NCBI GenBank assembly: GCA_013811855.1
Contig: JACCUL010000493.1
Span: 1 to 5,588 of the forward strand
From: Acidimicrobiia bacterium
GTDB lineage: Bacteria; Actinomycetota; Acidimicrobiia; Acidimicrobiales; Ilumatobacteraceae
Length of the DNA stretch: 5,588 bases
Direction of reading: 5' to 3'
In this document: positions 1-5,148 of the stretch, one piece after another
Layout of the letters: each line of letters begins with the position of its first letter
Numbering within the stretch: the first letter of the stretch is position 1
Translations under genes and position numbers: made by a program
Notes under the pieces: model-generated
Told to the model about the DNA's origin: nothing
Seen by the model: the letters and a program-made list of their open reading frames with translations, nothing else
The model's database searches: none

Positions 1-122
1 CGAAGCCGGCCGACGCCGCCGACGCCGCCGCGCTCGCCCTGTGCCACCTGGCCGTGTCGCCGATGCACCGGCTGCTGGCGGCCGCGGCCAGCCATCCGCC
101 CGGTGCCTCGAGAGCCCGATGA
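1..122 (+). CDS. ruvC: RuvC Holliday junction resolvase, C-terminal fragment (5' truncated by window edge)
   Basis: Only the last 39 codons are present, read from base 3 to the TGA at 120-122; bases 1-2 finish a codon that starts outside the window. The fragment begins KPADAADAAALALCHL, matching the conserved C-terminal helix of RuvC. Its two aspartates (residues 4 and 7 of the fragment) correspond to the last two of the four acidic residues that hold the catalytic Mg2+ ions (D138 and D141 in E. coli). RuvC is the dimeric endonuclease that cuts Holliday junctions symmetrically once RuvAB has moved them. The tail after the helix is short and Ala-rich, without further motifs. The stop codon overlaps the ruvA start as ATGA, so the two genes are very likely translationally coupled in one operon. 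Identification rests on a short stretch, but the motif and the position directly before ruvA make it firm. Confidence 0.93.
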   Translation, partial: KPADAADAAALALCHLAVSPMHRLLAAAASHPPGASRAR

Positions 123-715
123 TCGCCTCGTTGCGGGGCCAGGTGCTCGAGCGCGGCCTCGACGGCACGGTGCTCGTCGAGGTGGCCGGCATGGGCTACC
201 AGGTCACGGTGTCGCCCCGGACGCTGCCCGAACTGGAGCCGACGAGCTCGGTGTTCCTCTACATCCACCACCACATCCGTGAGGACGGCCAGACCCTCTA
301 CGGGTTCGCCACCCGTGACGAGCGGGCCACGTTCCAGACCCTGATCGCCACCCACGGGGTCGGTCCGGCGCTGGCCATCGCCATCCTCGGGACCCATCCG
401 CCGAGCGCGCTCGTCGACATCGTGGCCAGCAACGATCTCGGCGCCCTGACGCTGGTTCCCGGGGTCGGCAAGAAGACGGCCGAGCGGTTGCTCGTCGAGC
501 TGCGCAGCCGCCTGGCCGTCCCGGTGCTCGATCCCGTCGGCTCCGGCGGCGTCAGCGGGGGCTCGGTGGTCGGTGACGTGCGCGAGGCGCTGGCGGGTCT
601 CGGCTACGGCGCCGACGAGATCCGCGACGCGCTGCGCGAGGTACCCGACGGGTCGGCCGACGCGCCCACATTGCTGCGCGACTCGCTCAAGCTCCTGGCG
701 GCCCGCCGTGCGTGA
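119..715 (+). CDS. ruvA: Holliday junction branch migration protein RuvA
   Basis: Encodes 198 residues, close to the 203 of E. coli RuvA. RuvA tetramers bind the four-way junction and load the RuvB motors. The OB-fold domain I spans about 1-64 (MIASLRGQVLE...) and contains the acidic pin E55-D56 (in HIREDGQTLYGF), at the same numbers as in E. coli. Domain II (about 65-140) carries two helix-hairpin-helix motifs, around THGVGPALAIAILG (78-91) and LVPGVGKKTAERLLVEL (112-128). A Gly/Ser/Val-rich linker (138-152) leads to the small RuvB-binding domain III (about 153-196). The reading frame is open upstream to base 41, but I chose the ATG at 119. It gives the standard N-terminus and overlaps the ruvC stop by four bases, whereas the longer version would add 26 residues foreign to the family. 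The Shine-Dalgarno is weak (GAGAG just upstream), consistent with coupling to ruvC. The 3' end overlaps ruvB by eight bases. Confidence 0.97.
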   Translation: MIASLRGQVLERGLDGTVLVEVAGMGYQVTVSPRTLPELEPTSSVFLYIHHHIREDGQTLYGFATRDERATFQTLIATHGVGPALAIAILGTHPPSALVDIVASNDLGALTLVPGVGKKTAERLLVELRSRLAVPVLDPVGSGGVSGGSVVGDVREALAGLGYGADEIRDALREVPDGSADAPTLLRDSLKLLAARRA

Positions 716-1739
716 CGAGTTCCTCGACCCGGGGATCACCGGCGACGTCGAGGATGTCGTCGAGATCGGGCTGCGGCCCCGCCTGCTGGCCGACTTCGTG
801 GGCCAGCGCGAGCTGAAGGACCACCTCGGCATCGTCATCGAGGCGGCCCGCCGACGCGGCCAGGCTGTCGACCACCTGCTGTTCGCCGGGCCACCCGGCC
901 TCGGCAAGACCACGCTGGCCGGAATCGCCGCGGCCGAGATGGGTGTCACCTTGCACATCACGTCCGGTCCGGCGCTGGAGCGGGCCGGCGACCTGGCGGC
1001 CATCCTCACCAAGCTGGAGGAGCGCGACGTCCTGTTCGTCGACGAGATCCACCGGCTGTCTCGGGCCGTGGAGGAGATCCTGTACCCGGCGATGGAGGAC
1101 TTCCAGCTCGACATCGTCGTCGGCAAGGGCCCGGCGGCTTCGAGCATCCGCCTGACGCTGCCGCCGTTCACGCTCGTCGGTGCAACGACTCGCACGGGGA
1201 TGATCACGGGACCGCTGCGCGACCGCTTCGGGCTCGTGGCTCGCCTCGACTACTACGACGACGCCGAGCTCGAAGCCATCGTGCGGCGGGCGGCCGGCAT
1301 CCTCGGCGTGACGATCGACGGCGAGGGGGCGTGGGAGATCGCCCGCCGGTCGCGGGGCACGCCGCGCATCGCCAACCGGCTGCTGCGGCGGGTGCGCGAC
1401 TTCTCCGAGGTCCGCGGCGACGGCACGATCGTCGCCGACACGGCCCGCCGCGGGCTGGCCGTCTTCGGGGTCGACGAGCGGGGCCTCGACAAGCTCGACC
1501 GCGCCCTGCTCGGAGCGTTGTGCCAACAGTTCCGTGGGGGCCCGGTCGGCCTGTCGACCCTGGCCATCTCCGTTGGCGAGCAGACCGAGACGGTCGAGGA
1601 CGTCTACGAGCCGTTCCTCATCCAGCAGGGCCTGCTGGCCCGCACCCCCCGGGGCCGGGTGGCCATGCCGGCGGCCTACCAGCACCTCGGCCTCGCCGTC
1701 CCGCCACCCCCGAGGCGGCCGCCCAACCTGTTCGAGTGA
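708..1739 (+). CDS. ruvB: Holliday junction branch migration ATPase RuvB
   Basis: Encodes 343 residues (E. coli RuvB has 336). RuvB is the AAA+ hexameric motor that pumps DNA through the RuvA-bound junction. Visible features are the N-terminal family signature LRPRLLADFVGQ (22-33), Walker A GPPGLGKT (61-68, lysine 67), Walker B VLFVDEIH (108-115), sensor I region LVGATTRTGMI (156-166), LRDRFG with the arginine-finger region (170-175) and sensor II GTPRIANRLLRRVRD (217-231). A C-terminal winged-helix DNA-binding domain follows from about 258, with GLSTLAISVGEQTETVEDVYEPFLIQ at 281-306. All key residues are present. The start is taken as GTG at 708, eight bases inside ruvA, because the next residues (RDEFLDPG) fit a RuvB leader. 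Upstream codons in this frame simply shadow ruvA and have no family resemblance. There is no strong Shine-Dalgarno, so coupling to ruvA is likely. The C-terminus is proline-rich (VPPPPRRPPNLFE). Confidence 0.97.
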   Translation: MRDEFLDPGITGDVEDVVEIGLRPRLLADFVGQRELKDHLGIVIEAARRRGQAVDHLLFAGPPGLGKTTLAGIAAAEMGVTLHITSGPALERAGDLAAILTKLEERDVLFVDEIHRLSRAVEEILYPAMEDFQLDIVVGKGPAASSIRLTLPPFTLVGATTRTGMITGPLRDRFGLVARLDYYDDAELEAIVRRAAGILGVTIDGEGAWEIARRSRGTPRIANRLLRRVRDFSEVRGDGTIVADTARRGLAVFGVDERGLDKLDRALLGALCQQFRGGPVGLSTLAISVGEQTETVEDVYEPFLIQQGLLARTPRGRVAMPAAYQHLGLAVPPPPRRPPNLFE

Positions 1740-1767
1740 CGCGGCACGGTCCGGGTGGACGACCTGA

Positions 1768-2478
1768 TCAGCCCGCCGCGGGGAGGTGCTCCGAGAGGAA
1801 CGCCATCGTCTTCGACCACGCTGCTCTCGCCGCCGCCTCGTCGTGGAACATCGGGGCGTCGTAGTTATCGAAGGCGTGGCCGGCGCGCTCGACGTTGAGC
1901 ACGAAGTGTTCCCGGCCGACGATGGCCTCGGCCAGGGCCTCGACGCCGTCGGCCGGGATGTACGGATCGGCGGCGCCGAAGTGGAACAGCGTGGGGCAGG
2001 TGATGGCGTCGAGCTGGTCGAGCATCGACGGCACGCCGGACCCGTAATAGCTGACGCAGACCGACGGGTCATCGGCCGCGGCGACGCCGAAGGCCAGCGT
2101 CCCGCCCAGGCAGAACCCGAGCACGCCGGGCCGGCCGTCGACCTCGGGCCGCCCGCCGAGGTGGGCGAGGGCGACGACGCAGTCGGCGACGGCCTGCACC
2201 GGGTCGAGGTTGGCGACCTGGGCGAGCGATGCGGTGAGCCCGGCCTCGTCGTGGTCGGCGACCCAACCGGGGGCGAACCGCCAGAACACGTCGGGGGCGC
2301 CGACCACGAAGCCGGCGTCGGCCAGCCGCCCGGCGACGGCGGCGACGTACGAACCGACGCCGAAGATCTCCTGGATCAGCAGCAGCGCCGGGCCGCGCCC
2401 GCGGTCCGGCAACCACATCGCCATGTCCATGGTGCCGTCGGACTCGATCGTCACCTGCTCGTGTCGTGCCGCGTCCAC
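1768..2478 (-). CDS. dienelactone hydrolase family protein (alpha/beta hydrolase)
   Basis: Encodes 236 residues, the usual size for this family. The Cys-Asp-His triad is visible: C123 in the nucleophile elbow GFCLGG (121-126), D171 in AADPYIP and H201 in AGHAFDNY. QEIFG (36-40) carries the glutamate that contacts the nucleophile in characterised dienelactone hydrolases. There is no signal peptide, so it should be cytoplasmic. The named reaction, opening of dienelactone to maleylacetate in chloroaromatic breakdown, should not be assumed: no pathway genes are nearby. The two substrate-binding arginines known from Pseudomonas ClcD (R81 and R206) have no counterparts, since residues 71-100 and 202-212 contain no arginine. 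The substrate is therefore unknown. I chose the GTG start at 2478 because it includes the family's first strand (EQVTIESDG); the next Met (17) would delete it. No Shine-Dalgarno precedes it, and a -10-like CATAAT lies eight bases upstream, suggesting a leaderless message. It converges on ruvB (28-base gap) and diverges from queA. Confidence 0.9.
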   Translation of the reverse strand: MDAARHEQVTIESDGTMDMAMWLPDRGRGPALLLIQEIFGVGSYVAAVAGRLADAGFVVGAPDVFWRFAPGWVADHDEAGLTASLAQVANLDPVQAVADCVVALAHLGGRPEVDGRPGVLGFCLGGTLAFGVAAADDPSVCVSYYGSGVPSMLDQLDAITCPTLFHFGAADPYIPADGVEALAEAIVGREHFVLNVERAGHAFDNYDAPMFHDEAAARAAWSKTMAFLSEHLPAAG

Positions 2479-2486
2479 GGGGCGGG

Positions 2487-2516
2487 ATTATGGCTGACGG
2501 AGCGGCGTAGCGTCAC
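2487..2516 (-). promoter_or_regulatory. candidate promoter of the hydrolase gene
   Basis: Read on the minus strand, CATAAT (2492-2487) matches the -10 consensus TATAAT at five of six positions. GTGACG (2516-2511) matches TTGACA at four of six, and the spacer is 18 bases. Eight bases separate the -10 box from the GTG start, so transcription would begin at or next to the start codon, which would explain the missing Shine-Dalgarno. This is a motif match by eye with no experimental support; the -35 part is weak. Confidence 0.4.
2508..2513 (+). promoter_or_regulatory. candidate -10 element of queA
   Basis: TAGCGT fits the TAnnnT pattern of actinobacterial -10 elements and ends eight bases before the queA GTG, so the message would be leaderless or nearly so. 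No convincing -35 hexamer lies 16-18 bases upstream. The hexamer overlaps the candidate -35 of the divergent hydrolase gene (2511-2516). TAnnnT is a loose pattern, so a chance match is possible. Confidence 0.3.
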
Positions 2517-2521
2517 CCGGG

Positions 2522-3541
2522 GTGCGGCTGGAGGACCTCGACTACGACCTTCGGCCCGAGCGCATCGCCCAGGTGCCGATCGAACCCCGCGACGCGGCGC
2601 GACTGCTCGTCGACCGGGGGAGCGCGCCACCCGAGCACCGGCGCGTCGCCGACCTTCCCGACCTGCTGCGCCCCGGTGATCTCGTCGTCGTCAACGACAC
2701 CCGTGTCCTACCGGCCCGGCTGCGCCTGCGGCGGGCGACCGGCGGCACGACCGAGGTGCTGCTGCTGGAGCCGGTGGACGACGCGCCGGGCGGGCGACGC
2801 TGGGAGGCCCTGGCCCGCCCGGCCCGCAAGCTGCGCGCCGGCGAGCACCTGTCCACCGCCACCGGCGAAGTGGTCGTCGCCGTGGTCGGGCGTGCGCCGG
2901 CCGGCGACACGTTCCACATCGACCTGCTCGGCGACGAGAACCCGGCGAGGCTCGTCGAACGCATCGGGGAGATGCCGCTGCCGCCGTACATCACGACGAC
3001 TCTCGACCGCCCGGACCGCTACAACACGATCTACGCCACGCGACCGGGCTCGGCGGCGGCGCCGACGGCGGGGCTGCACCTGACGCCGGCGGTCCTCGAC
3101 CGCCTAGCGGCGCGGGGCATCGACGTCGCCCGCGTCGAGCTCGTCGTCGGGCTCGACACGTTCCAACCCGTCAGCGAGCCGGACCCGCTCCGACACCGCA
3201 TGCACAGCGAGCGCTACCGCGTGCCCGCATCGACGTGGGACGCCTGCCGCGGCGCGCCCCGGGTGGTGGCGATCGGCACGACGACCGTCCGGGCGCTGGA
3301 GAGCGTCGCCGCCAGCAGTCGGCTGGAGGGACGCACGGAGCTGTTCCTCCACGCCGGCGTGCCGTTGCAGGTCGTCGACGTGCTGATGACCAACTTCCAC
3401 CTGCCCCGCACGACGCTGCTGATGATGGTCGACGCGTTCGTCGGCCCGCGCTGGCGCGCGTTGTACGCGACGGCGCTGACCGAGGGCTACCGCTTCCTCT
3501 CCTTCGGCGACGCCATGCTCCTCGATCGTCACGCCACCTGA
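2522..3541 (+). CDS. queA: S-adenosylmethionine:tRNA ribosyltransferase-isomerase QueA
   Basis: Encodes 339 residues (E. coli QueA has 356). QueA transfers and isomerises the ribosyl part of S-adenosylmethionine onto preQ1 at the tRNA wobble position, giving epoxyqueuosine. Family blocks appear in order: DYDLRPERIAQVPIEPRDAARLLV (7-30), LLRPGDLVVVNDTRVLPARL (49-68), GEMPLPPYI (149-157), GSAAAPTAGLHLTP (176-189), VVGLDTFQPV (208-217), GTTTVRALES (252-261), TNFHLPRTTLLMMVDAFVG (290-308) and YRFLSFGDAMLL (323-334). The enzyme looks complete. VVGLDTF differs from the commoner LHVGxGTF form, having V208 for His and D212 for Gly. The GTG start is the only one giving the usual N-terminal (M)RLEDLDYDL; no Shine-Dalgarno is visible before it. 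The next gene, tgt, acts one step earlier in the pathway and begins 33 bases downstream, so cotranscription is likely. Confidence 0.96.
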   Translation: MRLEDLDYDLRPERIAQVPIEPRDAARLLVDRGSAPPEHRRVADLPDLLRPGDLVVVNDTRVLPARLRLRRATGGTTEVLLLEPVDDAPGGRRWEALARPARKLRAGEHLSTATGEVVVAVVGRAPAGDTFHIDLLGDENPARLVERIGEMPLPPYITTTLDRPDRYNTIYATRPGSAAAPTAGLHLTPAVLDRLAARGIDVARVELVVGLDTFQPVSEPDPLRHRMHSERYRVPASTWDACRGAPRVVAIGTTTVRALESVAASSRLEGRTELFLHAGVPLQVVDVLMTNFHLPRTTLLMMVDAFVGPRWRALYATALTEGYRFLSFGDAMLLDRHAT

Positions 3542-3559
3542 CCGGGCGACGACCGCACC

Positions 3560-3567
3560 GGTACGCT
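3560..3567 (+). promoter_or_regulatory. candidate extended -10 element before tgt
   Basis: GGTACGCT contains a TAnnnT hexamer (3562-3567) preceded by GG. It lies in the queA-tgt gap and ends seven bases before the proposed TTG start of tgt. A near-copy, GGTAGGCT, precedes yajC, and similarity continues beyond the element (CTCGCCGCC against CTCTCCCGCC). It could provide tgt with its own promoter in addition to readthrough from queA. No good -35 was found. Support comes from recurrence and position only. Confidence 0.33.
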
Positions 3568-3574
3568 CGCCGCC

Positions 3575-4693
3575 TTGCGCCCGGTGCCCCTGACGATCGA
3601 GGCCGTCCACGGCGCGGCCCGGGCCGGCGTGGCCCACACGGCGAGAGGCAGCTACCAGACACCGTGCTTCATCCCCGTCGGCACCCGGGGCGCCGTCAGG
3701 TACCTCAGCGCCGCCGACTACGAGCGGCTCGGCGCCGAGATCGTGCTCGCCAACACGTACCACCTCATGCTGCGCCCGGGCGCCGAGACGGTGGCCCGGT
3801 TCGGCGGCCTCGGCGCGTTCAGTGGCTGGCCGGGCGTGACGCTGACCGACTCCGGTGGCTTCCAGGTCTTCTCGTTGGCGCCCGACGTCGACGACGACGG
3901 CGTCACGTTCCGCAGCGTCTACGACGGCTCGACGCACCGGTTGACGCCGGAGTCGACGGTCGCCACGCAGGAGCTCCTCGGCGCCGACATCCAGATGGTC
4001 CTCGACGTGTGCCTGCCGTTGCCCAGTCCGCCAGCCGTGGTCGAGCTCGCCGTGGCGCGGACGGCGGCGTGGGCGCAGCGGGCCCGACGAGCCCACCTTC
4101 GTGACGATCAATCGCTGTTCGGCATCGTCCAGGGTGGCGTCGACCTCGAGCTGCGGGCGCGCAGCGCACGAGCGACCGTCGAGCTCGACTTCGACGGGTA
4201 CGCCGTCGGTGGGCTGTCCGTCGGCGAACGCCGCGAGGAGATGCTGCCCGCGCTCGCGGCCGCCGTCGAGCACCTTCCGGCCGACCGGCCGCGCTACCTC
4301 ATGGGCGTCGGCGACCCCCTGTCGCTGGTCCAGGCCGTGGCGCTGGGCGTCGACCAGTTCGACTGCGTGATGCAGACCCGGCTCGGCCGCCACGGCACGG
4401 CGCTCACGGCGCAGGGCAAGGTCCACGTCAAGGCGGCCCGCCACGCCACCGAGGACGAGCCGGTCGACGCCACGTGCGGCTGCGAGGTCTGCGCCCGCCA
4501 CAGCCGGGGCTACCTGCGCCACCTGTTCGCGGTGAACGAGCCGTCGGCGGCTCGACTGCTGACCCTGCACAACGTGGCGTGGACGTTGGCGCTGATGCGC
4601 CGGATGCGCGCCGCCATCGTCGACGGCACGTTCCCGGCGGTGGTCGCCGACGTCGCCGCGGCGTGGGCGATGACGCCGGTCCGAACACGCTGA
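3575..4693 (+). CDS. tgt: tRNA-guanine transglycosylase (queuine tRNA-ribosyltransferase)
   Basis: Encodes 372 residues (E. coli Tgt has 375), a zinc-containing TIM-barrel enzyme that exchanges the wobble guanine of GUN-anticodon tRNAs for preQ1. Visible motifs are TPCFIPVGTRGAV (29-41), NTYHLMLRPG (60-69), TDSGGFQVFS (91-100, general base D92), GIVQGG (183-188), GGLSVGE (212-218, with the valine typical of preQ1-using bacterial enzymes), FDCV (262-265, nucleophile D263) and the zinc site C301, C303, C306 and H332. Two differences stand out. The loop after the nucleophile reads FDCVMQTR, where the family almost always has FDCVxPTR. The base-binding segment reads LDVC (143-146) rather than the usual FDEC. 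D144 and C146 are kept, so activity is still likely. The TTG start at 3575 gives a normal N-terminus. A GTG at 3584, three codons downstream, is an equally plausible start, and neither has a Shine-Dalgarno. Confidence 0.95.
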   Translation: MRPVPLTIEAVHGAARAGVAHTARGSYQTPCFIPVGTRGAVRYLSAADYERLGAEIVLANTYHLMLRPGAETVARFGGLGAFSGWPGVTLTDSGGFQVFSLAPDVDDDGVTFRSVYDGSTHRLTPESTVATQELLGADIQMVLDVCLPLPSPPAVVELAVARTAAWAQRARRAHLRDDQSLFGIVQGGVDLELRARSARATVELDFDGYAVGGLSVGERREEMLPALAAAVEHLPADRPRYLMGVGDPLSLVQAVALGVDQFDCVMQTRLGRHGTALTAQGKVHVKAARHATEDEPVDATCGCEVCARHSRGYLRHLFAVNEPSAARLLTLHNVAWTLALMRRMRAAIVDGTFPAVVADVAAAWAMTPVRTR

Positions 4694-4720
4694 TCGGTAG
4701 GCTCTCCCGCCGGTCCGAAC
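4674..4720 (+). repeat. 13-bp direct repeat flanking the tgt stop and yajC promoter region
   Basis: CGCCGGTCCGAAC occurs exactly at 4674-4686, in the last codons of tgt, and again at 4708-4720, in the tgt-yajC gap. The two copies start 34 bases apart and flank the tgt stop and the -10-like GGTAGGCT. The reverse complement of its first eight bases, GACCGGCG, follows at 4723-4730, so either copy could pair with that arm in RNA. It may be a regulator-binding site, a structural switch or a small local duplication. Confidence 0.6.
4696..4703 (+). promoter_or_regulatory. candidate extended -10 element before yajC-secD
   Basis: GGTAGGCT contains TAGGCT (4698-4703), a TAnnnT hexamer preceded by GG and nearly identical to the GGTACGCT before tgt. 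It lies just after the tgt stop. Transcription would start near 4710, giving a leader of about 43 bases that begins within the hairpin at 4708-4730. The best -35-like sequence, ATGACG at 4670-4675, is 22 bases upstream, which is too far for a normal promoter. This element is inferred from recurrence and placement. Confidence 0.35.
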
Positions 4721-4730
4721 CCGACCGGCG
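4708..4730 (+). other. perfect 8-bp hairpin in the tgt-yajC gap
   Basis: CGCCGGTC (4708-4715) and GACCGGCG (4723-4730) are exact reverse complements separated by a seven-base loop, CGAACCC. Seven of the eight pairs are G-C, so the stem should be stable in RNA. It begins 15 bases after the tgt stop and is followed by CCCCGATTGA with no T-run, so it is not a classical intrinsic terminator. It could be a terminator lacking a U-tract, a stabilising 5' structure of the yajC-secD message, or a palindromic operator just downstream of the candidate -10. Confidence 0.55.
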
Positions 4731-4752
4731 CCCCGATTGAAGAGACGGATCC

Positions 4753-5148
4753 ATGCACTTCCTCGCCCTGCTCGCCTCCAGCGACAACTCCAACGCCGGA
4801 GGCAGCATCATCCAGCTCCTCTTCCTGCTGGCCATCCCGGTGGCCGTCTACTTCCTCATGATCCGCCCACAGCGTCGGCGGATGCGCGAGCAGCAGGCCA
4901 TGCAGTCCGAGCTGGCGGTCGGTGACGAGATCCTCACCACGTCCGGCATGTACGGCTTCATCACCGGCTTCGATGGCGACCGGGTCTGGCTGGAGATCGA
5001 CGACGACGTGCAGATCCGCGTGGCCCGCGGCGCCATCTCCGGCAAGGTCGACACCAGCGCCAGCACCGAACCCAAGCCCGACTCGTCGAGCGCGTCCGAC
5101 AGCATCTCCGCCGGCGATCGGCCCGACGGCGCACCCGACGAGGGATGA
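4753..5148 (+). CDS. yajC: preprotein translocase subunit YajC
   Basis: Encodes 131 residues (E. coli YajC has 110). YajC is a small single-pass inner-membrane protein associated with SecDF and SecYEG. One membrane segment runs from about 18 to 37 (SIIQLLFLLAIPVAVYFLMI). It is followed directly by the signature RPQRRRMREQQ (38-48) and the conserved soluble domain VGDEILTTSGMYGFITG (57-72), with VWLEIDDDVQIRVARGAI (78-95) as its last strands. The C-terminal tail (about 100-131) is rich in Ser, Asp and Pro and acidic, probably disordered, and accounts for the extra length. The ATG start gives a short polar N-terminus before the membrane segment, as expected. A GAAGAGA seven bases upstream may be a weak Shine-Dalgarno. 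The stop overlaps the secD start as ATGA, so the pair is likely coupled; its position before secD strongly supports the assignment. Confidence 0.95.
   Translation: MHFLALLASSDNSNAGGSIIQLLFLLAIPVAVYFLMIRPQRRRMREQQAMQSELAVGDEILTTSGMYGFITGFDGDRVWLEIDDDVQIRVARGAISGKVDTSASTEPKPDSSSASDSISAGDRPDGAPDEG

Noticed and set aside
12..29. Tandem GACGCCGCC repeat at the left edge
   Set aside because: It simply encodes the conserved DAADAA active-site helix of RuvC with the preferred GCC codons.
1740..1767. Possible bidirectional terminator between the convergent ruvB and hydrolase genes
   Set aside because: The only hairpin I can find is a 4-bp GTCC/GGAC stem with a 4-base loop and no T-run on either side; too weak to call.
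687..2072. Long open frame (461 codons) on the minus strand opposite ruvB and running into the hydrolase gene
   Set aside because: It overlaps the hydrolase gene out of frame on the same strand and ruvB on the other. Its composition is low-complexity with no domain, so it is a shadow frame.
1786..2679. Plus-strand open frame of 297 codons across the hydrolase gene and into queA
   Set aside because: It covers the divergent promoter gap and the start of queA out of frame, with Arg/Gly/Ala-rich composition and no family resemblance.
3104..4570. Long open frame (488 codons) on the minus strand opposite queA-tgt
   Set aside because: It lies antisense to two clear genes with intact family motifs. 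Its translation is an Arg/Ala/Gly/Asp-rich product with no motif, as expected from the third-position G/C bias of high-GC DNA.
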